DNA of 64,000 nucleotides from Nitrospira sp. GTDB lineage: Bacteria > Nitrospirota > Nitrospiria > Nitrospirales > Nitrospiraceae. The notes below the pieces were generated by a model. The model did no database searches. It was not told the origin of the DNA and was given only the letters and a program-made list of their open reading frames with translations. Of this stretch, positions 36,013 to 47,748 are shown in pieces. Numbering within the stretch: the stretch's first letter is position 1; the number at the start of each line of letters is the position of its first letter. The stretch is taken from the NCBI GenBank assembly GCA_005116965.1, contig SWDG01000006.1, positions 825,176 through 889,175 of the forward strand, in the 5' to 3' direction. The position numbers and the translations under genes were made by a program.

Positions 36013-36711
36013 ATGATGCGTCAACTACGTCTGATTTGCCTCATGTTCCTATTTGCATCGATGAATGCCTGTATAATTGCGAATTACCAAATAACTGCTC
36101 AAGAGTCTTCTGAGAAAAGGGCTATTGGGGGTTCGAAGGGTGACGAGGCTCTGCAAGTTGTGATTCCCGGGTACCACATCTTTGAAACGCGTTGTCGCAG
36201 TGGTAGAGGAGGAGGGGGATGGATAGGTCTGATTGGCGGTATTGTAGCCAGGTCTTGTGAAGAGTCCCGCGATTTTATCGGGACTCAGATGTATGATGGT
36301 GTGTCAGTGGCCCTCAGTGACATGCCGTTGGGAAGGCCCGTTGAGTTTATTGCGCACATTCGGTCACAAGGATTGGTGTGCGTCGTCACTGTGAATAAGC
36401 AAATCAACGACGATATTTCCTACAGTGAGCTTCTCAGTCTGGCGACCTTGCTCACCATTCCTGCTTACACGACGCACAAGTATGTTCTTAGTTATTCTGT
36501 ACTCTTTGATTTTAAAACGGTTAAGGAGTACGAGTACCACATTACAGAGAAAGCCATTTTTGGCTGGGGTGCATGGCTACTGTTTCCTGTAATGTATCCG
36601 TTTTGGGACGAGATCAAGTTCAACGTAACTGAGTATGGACCGCGCGCCAGTGTCGTTAGAGAAACTACGAAGAGGTTTCTGCGTGAGGCTCATCGAGATG
36701 GGATTTTGTAG
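36013..36711 (+). CDS. putative lipoprotein, 232 aa
   Basis: Not recognised. The signal peptide ends in a lipobox-like FASMNAC with Cys20, so lipidation is expected. The mature protein has a Gly-rich stretch (RGGGGWIGLIGGIVA), and a hydrophobic segment around 181-195 (IFGWGAWLLFPVMYPFW). AT-rich codon use resembles the other genes of the accessory region. No function inferred. Confidence 0.6.
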   Translation: MMRQLRLICLMFLFASMNACIIANYQITAQESSEKRAIGGSKGDEALQVVIPGYHIFETRCRSGRGGGGWIGLIGGIVARSCEESRDFIGTQMYDGVSVALSDMPLGRPVEFIAHIRSQGLVCVVTVNKQINDDISYSELLSLATLLTIPAYTTHKYVLSYSVLFDFKTVKEYEYHITEKAIFGWGAWLLFPVMYPFWDEIKFNVTEYGPRASVVRETTKRFLREAHRDGIL

Positions 36712-36769
36712 ATAACTTCCATGAGTTCACTTAGCGGGATGGACAGTTCTGTTGGTGGGTACCCGTCTG

Positions 36770-37144
36770 TTAGTTCGCCGAGCTGCCCAATCCTCCCATC
36801 AACGGCATCAAGCTATCCTCGCTTGGCCCTTTGCCCTGCTTTGACGCCTCGCTGATTTCCGACAACAACCCATCTGCTACTGGATTCAGTTGTTTTAACT
36901 TCTCGGCTAATTTGCCAGACAGCATGCCGTTCTGAACATCCTCCTCCGTGAGTTTTCCCTCTTTGAGGCCCTGTTGAAGGATCTGTGCTAAGGAGCGCAC
37001 CTTTGCCAGGACGTCGGGGGGCATGCCGTTCAGGAGACTGGCTGCGTCCGGTTGGCCACTCCCAAGTTGGGCATAGGCTGGCATGGTCAACGAAAGCAAA
37101 AGCCCACAGAGAACGATCATCAGTTTTCCGGTCAAACCCATCAT
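36770..37144 (-). CDS. exported hypothetical protein, 124 aa
   Basis: Not recognised. GGAGG lies just before ATG 37144, which opens a signal peptide (LMIVLCGLLLSLTMPAYA, cleavage after AYA). The mature part is helical and Gln/Leu/Lys-rich (AQILQQGLKEGKLTEEDV, GKLAEKLKQL), ending PLMGGLGSS. Probably a small periplasmic protein. Confidence 0.6.
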   Translation of the reverse strand: MMGLTGKLMIVLCGLLLSLTMPAYAQLGSGQPDAASLLNGMPPDVLAKVRSLAQILQQGLKEGKLTEEDVQNGMLSGKLAEKLKQLNPVADGLLSEISEASKQGKGPSEDSLMPLMGGLGSSAN

Positions 37145-37306
37145 AGCCTCCTCTGTGTTGACCCTCTGAATCAAGTCTCACATCAACTCGATTCACTGCA
37201 GGATGCCTGCCAGCTTCGGTGGAAGGAGAAAAGATGTTGTCGTGCAAAGGTAGAGGAGGAAGAACTTCACAATGTCAGGCAGCACTGACCTCTATGTATT
37301 GAGAAA

Positions 37307-37477
37307 ATGGAGAACTTCGCTAACCACTTGTCTATGCATGACATTCTCGATCATCTGAAATTGATAGTGGATGGGAGCCCTGATGTTCGGATGTGCGAAG
37401 GAGAGGGAGTGGACGAAACAGTGTACTCGGTCTGCGGGATTGTTCAAAAATGGGACTTGGCGTGGATTATTCAGTAA
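37307..37477 (+). CDS. putative small protein, 56 aa
   Basis: Too short for the ORF track. The frame reads MENFANHLSMHDILDHLKLI and ends QKWDLAWIIQ-stop, with a protein-like mix of residues. The start has a weak ribosome-binding site. It overlaps the 3' end of the convergent HD-domain gene by 7 nt and otherwise fills a gap of about 325 bases (37145-37470). May be spurious. Confidence 0.35.
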   Translation: MENFANHLSMHDILDHLKLIVDGSPDVRMCEGEGVDETVYSVCGIVQKWDLAWIIQ

Positions 37478-38889
37478 TTAGATTCGAGGCTGGTCGGTGT
37501 CTTATTAAGGACGGTTGCGGCAGCTTGCGAGAGAGCGGCGTCGTGATGGTGGTCGGGAGAATAGATTCGAAACTGGATGAGTCGCGTGGGCAGCAGGTCT
37601 AAGCATTCCTCCAGCGGCTCGGTTGAAACCTGCCCCGTCCCGGGATCGTATACGTAGAGAGGATTACCCCGGTGGTCTTTGGGGTCCGGTCGTGGATCCA
37701 ACAGGGCCATGTCCACGCGAAACGGCAGCCGTCTCAAACTGGACGGCAGCTCTTTCGAAATTTGCTGCTCAAAATGCCGATGGCTGGGAAACGCCATGCC
37801 GCGTTCCTGTCCTTTTTCTTTCAACGTCGTGCTGTAGGCCATTTTCCATTTGATGTCTCGGCCTAAGATCCGTGCCCACTCCTGTCCCAACTGCCGGCGG
37901 GCTTTGTGGCGGGACTGTGCCCATCCTCGGACTTCTTCCAACAGCGACCAATCGGTCAGGGTGCGATACCGATCCATATTCTTACGCGGATCCTTGGGGC
38001 AGAGCAGTTGCATCGTCTGGCCGAAGATGTCCCGCAGATGGATGTCGATTGCTCTGGTAGTGCGATGGAAGTAGACGTTGGAGTAGAGGTACATCCTGGT
38101 GTTCAGGAACATTTGGAGGGACGGAAGTCCTGTCTTATGAATGGTGAACCCTTTCTCCGTCACGATGGTGTAATGAATCAACCGTGTCAGATCGACCGGA
38201 CCAACCGCCACGCCACACATATACGAGTCCCTCAAGACATAGTCCAGATTGTCTCCGGTGTAACTCCCTGAGATCACGGGCTGGAGCATGTTCAACCATC
38301 GAGGGAGGCGGGAGTTGTCCTTGCCTTTTTCCTTGAGGATCAGATGAGCGATTTGGTCGGGATTCAGTTCTTCTCCTTTCGCGAAGGGGCCGGACGGGCT
38401 TCGGCGGATTTTCTTGATGAGGGGGGCTAAATGTTCTCGGATGATGATCTGGCCCAGCCGCTCATGGGTGAGGCCATGGGCATGGAGAAAATTGTCGTCG
38501 AAGAAATGGCAAAACGGTCCGTGCCCGATGTCGTGGACCAAGGCCGTGACACGGAGGAACTCTTCGACGAAATTGGAAGAAGGCACATCCTTCACGACTT
38601 TCTTGAGAAACGGGTACAGGTGTCGAGCAAACCGTCCTGCGACGTGCATCGTCCCGAGTGAATGCACGAACCGGGTATGTTCCGCAGAGGGATAGACCCA
38701 GCGAGCACTTTGCAGCTGGTAGATGTATCGCAGCCGCTGAACCCAGGGGGAGTCGATCAGGTCTTTCTCGGTGTGCTCATGCGGATCAGGATGAGCATAG
38801 GGGACGGTGAAGGTGACGTACTTGTGGATGGGATCAGCGATGAGCGCCGAGCCATCATAGGGAGCGTTCGGTCGGTCTTCTGATTCCAT
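37471..38889 (-). CDS. HD-domain phosphohydrolase (SAMHD1/dGTPase-like)
   Basis: 472 aa. IHKYVTFTVP, then the HD metal site: HTRFVHSLGTMHVA (His), ALVHDIGHGPFCHFFD (His-Asp and His) and a later Asp in YTGDNLDYVLRDSYM. This is the COG1078 group related to SAMHD1 and dGTPases, which hydrolyse (d)NTPs or other phosphoesters; the substrate here is unknown. It is separated by 14 nt from DUF2062 upstream and may be co-transcribed. Confidence 0.9.
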   Translation of the reverse strand: MESEDRPNAPYDGSALIADPIHKYVTFTVPYAHPDPHEHTEKDLIDSPWVQRLRYIYQLQSARWVYPSAEHTRFVHSLGTMHVAGRFARHLYPFLKKVVKDVPSSNFVEEFLRVTALVHDIGHGPFCHFFDDNFLHAHGLTHERLGQIIIREHLAPLIKKIRRSPSGPFAKGEELNPDQIAHLILKEKGKDNSRLPRWLNMLQPVISGSYTGDNLDYVLRDSYMCGVAVGPVDLTRLIHYTIVTEKGFTIHKTGLPSLQMFLNTRMYLYSNVYFHRTTRAIDIHLRDIFGQTMQLLCPKDPRKNMDRYRTLTDWSLLEEVRGWAQSRHKARRQLGQEWARILGRDIKWKMAYSTTLKEKGQERGMAFPSHRHFEQQISKELPSSLRRLPFRVDMALLDPRPDPKDHRGNPLYVYDPGTGQVSTEPLEECLDLLPTRLIQFRIYSPDHHHDAALSQAAATVLNKTPTSLESNY

Positions 38890-38903
38890 AGTCAGTGGGT
38901 ATC

Positions 38904-39422
38904 TTAGCCCACTTGGTCAGAGGGCGGCAACGGTTCGGTCGTGGGACTGGTAGGCGCGGAGCGATGTTTTTGGAAAAACAAGTAGGCGGCAGGATAGGAC
39001 AAGAGGGCTCCGAGCACACTGAGAACAAGTGCTCCGAGCACGAAGGGAGCAGCGTAGGGAAGGACTTGTTGGTAGATGCCGCTGAAACTCATATCCTGCC
39101 AGTCGAAGCTCGGTTGATCCGTACGTCCGAGCAAGAAGGCGCCGGTCCAGTAGGTTGCGCCTAATATCGGAATGACGGTCCAGGGATTATTGACCAAGGC
39201 ACCGGCGAGCAAGGCCAAGAAATTGAGACCGAACAGCCAGGTGCACAGCACGACCATCGCCGTGTGCAGACCATAGGCGGGAGAGAACGCGATGAAGACG
39301 CCCAGCGCAAAGGCCAACGCGGTGCGTTGCGGTGACTCCTGTAAATGGAGGACTTGGCGCAAGAGTGCCCGAAACGATCGGGTCCGTTGAGCCGAGGGCT
39401 GGTGACTGCTGTTGGCCATCAA
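38904..39422 (-). CDS. DUF2062 membrane protein
   Basis: 172 aa. The DUF2062 pattern is clear: SPQRTALAFALGVFIAFSPAYGLHT, NNPWTVIPILGATYWTGAFLLG and a C-terminal helix pair. Predicted to have three to four membrane helices; role unknown. Its start overlaps the thiL stop (ATGA). Confidence 0.85.
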   Translation of the reverse strand: MMANSSHQPSAQRTRSFRALLRQVLHLQESPQRTALAFALGVFIAFSPAYGLHTAMVVLCTWLFGLNFLALLAGALVNNPWTVIPILGATYWTGAFLLGRTDQPSFDWQDMSFSGIYQQVLPYAAPFVLGALVLSVLGALLSYPAAYLFFQKHRSAPTSPTTEPLPPSDQVG

Positions 39423-40462
39423 CGGAAATGCTCGTAACTGGTGACCGGCAGAGGTTGCGTCCGACCGTCAGTCATCATCTGAATCCCAAACCGCTGTGGG
39501 CGAATCGTTCCGATATGGGTTATGCGATAGCCGCGTGTTCGCGCCTGCCGCTCAACCTTCTTGGCGTCGCGTGGCGATGTGGTGAAGAGCAACTCATAGT
39601 CTTCGCCTCCAGTGAGTGCGAGTCGATTCGGCGACACTCCGATCGTCCGGGCATAGGCTCGGCAGGCCGGTGAGATCGGAATCTTGTCGAGTTCCACCTC
39701 TGCCCCGACTCGACTTGCTTCACACAGATGCCGAAGATCTCCGGAGAGGCCGTCGGACAGATCGATAGCAGCGGAGGCAAGTCGTTTCTCGTTGAGCCAC
39801 TGGCCTTCGGCGACTCTCGCAGTAGGGCGGAAATGGCGGCGGAGAAGAAATGCTCGATGAGTGCGAGAGAACTCGGATTTCCTCTTTCTTGAGGGGCCTG
39901 AGCCTGTGTGACCCGTCAAGAGCGTAAGGCCGGCTAGGGAGTCTCCTAGCGTGCCCGAAACGTAAATGTAATCTCCTACGTTGGCACCGTGTCGAAACAG
40001 TGCTCGGCACCTGCTTGTCGCGCCGACCAGGGTGATGCTGAGAAAGAGTCCCGCTTTGGACGCCGAGGTATCCCCACCGACGAGTGTCACGTCATACAGG
40101 CGACAAGCCTTCATCAAGCCGGTGTATAGCTCATGGATGTGCGGCCGCGTCCATGTTTTTGGGATGGCGAGCGAGATGAGCAGATAGCGGGGGACGGCTC
40201 CCATGGCGGCGATATCGCTGAGGTTGGCCATGGCTGCCCGGTATCCGACGGACTCAGGGGTCGCTGACTTCATATCAAAGTGAATGCCTTCGGCAAGCAA
40301 GTCCGTTGTGAGGTGCCACCACGTCGGCGAGGAGGTGTCAATCACGGCGGCGTCGTCGCCGATGCCTTGGACAAGTCCTGGTGTGCGACGGGCAAACCGA
40401 CGCTCGAGCGTTCGGATGAGCGCAAATTCTTGAATAGAGGGGCTGGCCTGACGGCGGGCCAC
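39419..40462 (-). CDS. thiL: thiamine-monophosphate kinase
   Basis: 347 aa, PurM-like fold. FALIRTLERRF and GIGDDAAVIDTSS start the family consensus; YRAAMANLSDIAAMGA, LVGGDTSAS and AIDLSDGLSGDLRHL carry the Mg/ATP-binding Asp residues, and LTGGEDYELLFT is the late motif. It makes thiamine diphosphate from the product of ThiE. It is located far from thiSGE and coupled with DUF2062. Confidence 0.95.
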   Translation of the reverse strand: MARRQASPSIQEFALIRTLERRFARRTPGLVQGIGDDAAVIDTSSPTWWHLTTDLLAEGIHFDMKSATPESVGYRAAMANLSDIAAMGAVPRYLLISLAIPKTWTRPHIHELYTGLMKACRLYDVTLVGGDTSASKAGLFLSITLVGATSRCRALFRHGANVGDYIYVSGTLGDSLAGLTLLTGHTGSGPSRKRKSEFSRTHRAFLLRRHFRPTARVAEGQWLNEKRLASAAIDLSDGLSGDLRHLCEASRVGAEVELDKIPISPACRAYARTIGVSPNRLALTGGEDYELLFTTSPRDAKKVERQARTRGYRITHIGTIRPQRFGIQMMTDGRTQPLPVTSYEHFR

Positions 40463-40473
40463 GGTACGATCCT

Positions 40474-42972
<2,499 letters not shown>

Positions 42973-43196
42973 GTGCCTGCCTGTTCTTTATCTATGGAGG
43001 TGGCGGGTTAGACGAATCAGGGTCTGTATGTGCTCATCACGCGCCTCGGCACCCTGCGCGCTCGCCTTAGGAGTCTCAGTGTTCCATCCGATGGAAGCGC
43101 GCACCAGGTTCGACAATCTATCCGAATGATCACGTTGGATGCAGAACGATCGTTGCCGGGAGTCTCGCGACTGAGTCACCACCACGACCGATGGGA

Positions 43197-44093
43197 TCAT
43201 GCCCGACGATTACTCGAGGTGGTGTGCATCCTGGTCGAAAGATAGTCGCGGAATTCTGCTCCCAATGCCGGGTTCTTCAACCCAAACTCAACGGTGGCGA
43301 TTAAAAAGCCCAACTTGTCCCCGGCATCATGGCGCTGTCCCTCTATCTCAAGCGCAAACATCGGAGATTTTCTTGCCAGAGTCCTCAGTGCATCGGTCAG
43401 CTGAATTTCTCCGTTCTTTCCAGGAGGAGTTTTTCTTAGGATCGGAAAAATCTCAGGAGGAAGGATATACCGGCCGATTACGGCGAGCGTGGAGGGGGCA
43501 TCAGCCGGCGATGGCTTCTCGACCAAATCCTCGACCCGATGCAGACCGTGAGCGAGGCGCTTGGGCGTCACGATGCCGTATCGGCTGACGTCTGCCTTGG
43601 GAACTTCCTGTACCCCGAGAACTGCCCCATGGCGCTTTTTATAGATGTGGATCAACTGCGCAAGCCCTGGAACATCGGCGTCAATGATCTCATCCCCGAG
43701 AATGACGGCGAAAGGTTCGTCGCCGATCAGGTGTTGCGCACACAACACGGCGTGCCCTAAGCCGAGGGCTTCGGATTGCCGAACATAACAGAAGTTGGCG
43801 AGGTTCGAGATCTGTCGGATTTGATGGAGCACCTGACTCTTGCCGGTGCCTTTCAGATTTTCTTCCAACTCGACGGAGCGATCGAAGTGATCTTCAATCG
43901 CGCGTTTGCCACGGCCGGTAATCACGATGATGTCTTCAATGCCAGACGCCACCGCTTCTTCGACCGTATATTGGATGAGTGGCTTATCGACCAACGGCAG
44001 CATCTCCTTGGGAGATGCCTTTGTGGCAGGAAGGAATCGCGTCCCAAGACCGGCGGCTGGAATGATCGCTTTTCTGACCGTCAGACGTGACAT
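43197..44093 (-). CDS. galU: UTP--glucose-1-phosphate uridylyltransferase
   Basis: 298 aa. RKAIIPAAGLGTRFLPATKA is the nucleotide-binding start; KEMLPLVDKPLIQYTVEEA, GRGKRAIEDHFD and ILGDEIID are typical of GalU. It makes UDP-glucose for LPS and exopolysaccharide. It is divergent from bamA, with nearly 500 bp between them. Confidence 0.96.
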   Translation of the reverse strand: MSRLTVRKAIIPAAGLGTRFLPATKASPKEMLPLVDKPLIQYTVEEAVASGIEDIIVITGRGKRAIEDHFDRSVELEENLKGTGKSQVLHQIRQISNLANFCYVRQSEALGLGHAVLCAQHLIGDEPFAVILGDEIIDADVPGLAQLIHIYKKRHGAVLGVQEVPKADVSRYGIVTPKRLAHGLHRVEDLVEKPSPADAPSTLAVIGRYILPPEIFPILRKTPPGKNGEIQLTDALRTLARKSPMFALEIEGQRHDAGDKLGFLIATVEFGLKNPALGAEFRDYLSTRMHTTSSNRRA

Positions 44094-44589
44094 GAAAGGA
44101 TAGTATGTGATGGGGGGAGTGAAGTCAAGAAACGGACGAACTCATCGCATCAAAAACAACGGTGTCGTTTCCATGAGAGAGAACACGAGCGATATTCATG
44201 AGCGACGCGTGTCGCACACAGACTTTTTTGCATCGATGGCCGGCGGCGAGGATCGATGCACCATCCCTCATGGAGCTACGGAATTCAGTGCGGCACAAGG
44301 AATGATGCACGTCGAGTCCGACCGGAAGGGGGGACGCTTCTTTACAATGCAGGATGACCTCAATATAATCCGGAAGTTTTGCGCGGTCGGGTGACGTGAG
44401 AGCTGCTCACGTGGTAGAGCTGCCTGGCTTCGGATTTCCGGCGAGAACACCCGTGTGGGGCAGCGCGTTCTCTGGAGCGGGACAGACTGACTCGTAGGAA
44501 GTTGGCGTACGGTCGATAACGGAGAGGACCTGTGTGATGGTTTCAACCGCATCATCCATCCCCATACTTCGTTACAGGAATCCGTATCG
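44094..44589. other. galU-bamA divergent intergenic region
   Basis: About 500 bases. The strong promoter at 44341-44369 drives bamA with a long leader of about 215 nt. The leader has short hairpins (GTGAG..CTCAC at about 44396-44411). The ORF 44107-44394 gives no recognisable protein and is not called. Confidence 0.55.
44341..44369 (+). promoter_or_regulatory. strong sigma70-type promoter of bamA operon
   Basis: TTTACA-17 bp-TATAAT, the closest match to consensus in the window. It precedes the bamA-skp-lpx run. Confidence 0.75.
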
Positions 44590-46911
44590 GTGACCGAGCA
44601 TGCCGTCTACAGGCCTCGATCGTTCGTGGTCGCGGTCATGGTTGTTTCTGTGTTGTGGAGTGTGCTCGAAGCACTCGCTCAGACTCCTGAACTCAAGGTT
44701 GCTTCGATTGATATTCGGGGAGCCAAACGAATCGAAATGCCGGCGATTGCTGGTCGACTCACGCTGAAAGCCGGTGATCGCTATATGCCGGACCATGTGC
44801 GTGGACAGGTGAAGATTTTATACGATACGGGATTTTTCGAGGATGTGCAGGTTGAAACCGACTCGATTGCCGAGGGGATGGCGGTGACCTTCGTTGTGCA
44901 GGAGAAGCCGTTCATCACCGAGATCGTCTTCGACGGCAATCAACAGTTGACCGACGAGAAGCTGAAGGAAAAAACGACCATCAAGAGCCAGACATTTCTT
45001 GATCAACAACAGGTGAAGGAAAGCGCCGAGACCATCCGGCGGGTCTATCAGCATGACGGCTATTACAATGCGCAGGTCGTTCCCGTGATCGAGGCATTGG
45101 ATGAGGATCGGAAGCGTCTCACCTTTCATATTACAGAAGGGGAGAAAGCCAAGGTCAAGACGGTGATATTCGAAGGACTGCGTGCGGCGACGAAGACCGA
45201 GATGCTCAGTGTCATGTCGACGAGGGAATGGATCCCTTGGTATGGCGTCTTCACGAAGCTCAAGCTGCCGTCGATGGTGTCCGACGCGGGCGTCTTGAAA
45301 CACGAGGAGGTGGGGAATGATGTGGAGCGCATTAGGGAAGTCCTCCTGAATAAAGGGTATTTCAATGTTCGGGTCGGCCAGCCGTCGGTGGAGCTCACCG
45401 AAGATAAAAAATGGTTCACTGTCAGCTACCCCATTACGGAGGGAGAGCCATTCACCATCGCTGAGATAGGGTTTCGAGGATACACGGTGTTTGAAGACTC
45501 TGAGCTTCGAGCGGGAGTGAGGATCAAGGATGGTGAGATCTTTCAACGTGCCAAAATCCGAGATGAGATCTCACGAATTACGGATTTGTACGGGAGTAAG
45601 GGGTATTCATTCGCCGAAGTCGTGCCCAATGTGAATCCAAACAATGAAGAACGGACCGTGACCATCATCTTCAGCATCAAAGAAGGGGAGATGATGCGGA
45701 TCCGGCAGATCAATATCTACGGGAATGACAAAACACGAGACAACGTCATCCGTCGAGAAATCAGAGTCGATGAACAGGATGTGATCGACACCGCGTCTCT
45801 GAAGCGAAGCTTTCAACGATTAAACAACTTGAATTTCTTCGAGACGGTCGAAATCCTGCCCGCGCAAATCGCGCCAGACAAGGTCGATCTGAACGTGCGA
45901 GTGAAGGAAAAACCGACGGGGATGTTCAGTCTTGGCGGTGGGTTCAGTACGCTGGATCGACTGGTGGCGATCGCCGATATTACCCAAGGGAATTTGGGTG
46001 GATACGGCTATATGGGTCGCATCCGCGGGCAACTGGGCCAGCGAAGAAGTCTCGGGTCCATTACCTTCCGCAATCCCTATTTAAATGACTCCTTGACCTC
46101 ATTGCAAATAGACGGCTACCGCAGTATCACGAATTACCTTTCCTATTTTGAGGAACGGACCGGTGGAAACGTGACACTCGGTCGTTGGTTATCGGAATAT
46201 GTGACGGGGAGCGTCAGTCTCTTTGGAGAACAAATCACGTTTAAGGACCCTCAACTCGGTATCTGTCCTGATTTGGTCCCCATCGTGTGTCGACAGTTAG
46301 GGACCCGGTCGTCGACAGGATTTCGGTTTGCTTTGTTCCGGGATACCAGAGACTACTACCTTGATCCGAGATCCGGCTGGCGCATCGGTGGAGGGTTTGA
46401 TATCGGAACCCCCTATATGGGCGGGAGCAATAACTTCATCAAGTACCATGTGGACGTCATCAAGGTCACACCCCTTCCACTGGATATGAGGATTTCGTTA
46501 CGGGCTCGTTTCGGAGAGGTCATCGCACTCGGCGGGACACAGATTCCTTTGAATGAACGGTTCTTCGTGGGCGGCATCAATACCATGCGTGGGTTTGCCT
46601 TCGGTCGGGCCGGTCCCACAGTTCCCACGACTCGTGCTCCATTCGGCGCCGCCAAGCAATTGATCTTCAGCAACGAGCTGATCTTTACGATCTCGTCCGA
46701 GGCGAAATTGAATGGTGTGCTCTTTTTTGACTACGGAAAAGGGTTTGACGACGATGAACCCTTGTCGCTCGATCTGAGGAGCGCGGCTGGTCTCGAAGGG
46801 CGCTGGATCTCTCCGTTTGGGCCGTTGCGTGTCGCCTATGGGATCAATCTTGATAAACGGACCGGTGAGCGATTTGGCGTGTTCGAGTTTACGATCGGGA
46901 CCTTATTCTAG
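44590..46911 (+). CDS. bamA: outer membrane protein assembly factor BamA
   Basis: 773 aa. Signal peptide (about 1-32), five POTRA domains (about 36-420), then the 16-strand barrel (about 430-773) with the substrate-release loop motif RGF (TMRGFAFGRAGP) and a C-terminal Phe. It inserts beta-barrel proteins into the outer membrane. Start GTG 44590 is taken from the ORF. It is followed by skp and the lipid A genes, the widespread order, although lpxD is missing between skp and fabZ. Confidence 0.96.
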   Translation: MTEHAVYRPRSFVVAVMVVSVLWSVLEALAQTPELKVASIDIRGAKRIEMPAIAGRLTLKAGDRYMPDHVRGQVKILYDTGFFEDVQVETDSIAEGMAVTFVVQEKPFITEIVFDGNQQLTDEKLKEKTTIKSQTFLDQQQVKESAETIRRVYQHDGYYNAQVVPVIEALDEDRKRLTFHITEGEKAKVKTVIFEGLRAATKTEMLSVMSTREWIPWYGVFTKLKLPSMVSDAGVLKHEEVGNDVERIREVLLNKGYFNVRVGQPSVELTEDKKWFTVSYPITEGEPFTIAEIGFRGYTVFEDSELRAGVRIKDGEIFQRAKIRDEISRITDLYGSKGYSFAEVVPNVNPNNEERTVTIIFSIKEGEMMRIRQINIYGNDKTRDNVIRREIRVDEQDVIDTASLKRSFQRLNNLNFFETVEILPAQIAPDKVDLNVRVKEKPTGMFSLGGGFSTLDRLVAIADITQGNLGGYGYMGRIRGQLGQRRSLGSITFRNPYLNDSLTSLQIDGYRSITNYLSYFEERTGGNVTLGRWLSEYVTGSVSLFGEQITFKDPQLGICPDLVPIVCRQLGTRSSTGFRFALFRDTRDYYLDPRSGWRIGGGFDIGTPYMGGSNNFIKYHVDVIKVTPLPLDMRISLRARFGEVIALGGTQIPLNERFFVGGINTMRGFAFGRAGPTVPTTRAPFGAAKQLIFSNELIFTISSEAKLNGVLFFDYGKGFDDDEPLSLDLRSAAGLEGRWISPFGPLRVAYGINLDKRTGERFGVFEFTIGTLF

Positions 46912-46957
46912 TCGGAGTCTTGGCGTGGTACGTTGCAACGAGAAGGGGTGGACGCAC

Positions 46958-47148
46958 GTGGCGGAACGGATCGAATGGACGGCGATGTCGGCTGCGGTCG
47001 CCGTCATGCTGGCTCTGAGTGGAGGATGCGCCGTCTTGGATTGCAGGTTGTGGTCGACAGGAGTAAGGGTGGTCCAACGATCTATCATGAAGAAGGTCTG
47101 GACATTTCAGGCCAGGTCATCGAAGAGTTCAATCGAGAATACCCCTAG
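46958..47148 (+). pseudogene. remnant of a second skp/ompH gene
   Basis: The N-terminus of an exported protein (GTG 46958, then AVAVMLALSGGCAV) and a typical OmpH C-terminus (LQVVVDRSKGGPTIYHEE.. VIEEFNREYP-stop) lie in two different frames about 40 bases apart. The intervening coiled coil of about 100 residues is gone. The end resembles that of the intact skp just downstream (SIIKEFDRQNP). Confidence 0.7.
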
Positions 47149-47167
47149 TGTCTGAGGGAGGTGGGTT

Positions 47168-47710
47168 ATGACGGGTGCAGCGCGGGCGACATGGCTAGGC
47201 ATCGCGGTAGTGCTGGCGCAGGGAGTTGCGCCGCTCTATGCAGGAGAGGTGGTTCGGGTCGGGGTCATGGATCAGCAGATGGTGATAGAGCGAACCAAGG
47301 CTGGGAAGCTGGCCTTGGAAGAGGTGAAGGGATATTCCATGACCAGGCAAAAGATCATTCATGCCGATGAGCAAGAGTTAAAGGACTTGGAGCAGTCCTT
47401 ACAAGATCCGAACGTCAAGCTTGCTGACCAGGCACGGCAAGAAAAAGAGGAGCAGTTGCGCGGTAAGATGGAAGCGTTTCAGCGTCGGCTTCAAGAGTTC
47501 AATCGTGAAGTTCAGCAAAAACAGCGCGAAATGGTCGTGGAATATGCGCAAAAAGTTGCCGCTGCCGCGCAGGCTGTGGCTCAGAAAGAGGGATATACGG
47601 CTATCCTCGACAGGGGCAATGAAGCGCTCATCCGCATTGTCCTCTATCATCAGCCAGCGTTGGATGTGACAGATTCGATCATCAAGGAATTTGATCGACA
47701 GAATCCCTAG
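47168..47710 (+). CDS. skp: Skp/OmpH-family periplasmic chaperone
   Basis: 180 aa. Signal peptide ending near LYAG, then VVRVGVMDQQMVIERTKAG, a long coiled coil with Glu/Gln/Lys heptads, and the C-terminal strand segment YTAILDRGNEALIRIVLY. It holds unfolded outer membrane proteins on the way to BamA. GGGAGG precedes ATG 47168. It lies between bamA and fabZ as usual. Confidence 0.92.
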   Translation: MTGAARATWLGIAVVLAQGVAPLYAGEVVRVGVMDQQMVIERTKAGKLALEEVKGYSMTRQKIIHADEQELKDLEQSLQDPNVKLADQARQEKEEQLRGKMEAFQRRLQEFNREVQQKQREMVVEYAQKVAAAAQAVAQKEGYTAILDRGNEALIRIVLYHQPALDVTDSIIKEFDRQNP

Positions 47711-47748
47711 ACGGTAGCTCTATTCAGGATGGAGAGGAGGCAGAGCCC

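Noticed and set aside
42988-43200. 70-aa minus-strand ORF overlapping the galU stop
   Set aside because: ATGA overlap is suggestive, but composition is not protein-like and no family is recognised; the 42973-43196 spacer is treated as gene-free.
44107-44394. 95-aa ORF upstream of bamA
   Set aside because: Runs through the strong bamA promoter and gives no recognisable protein.
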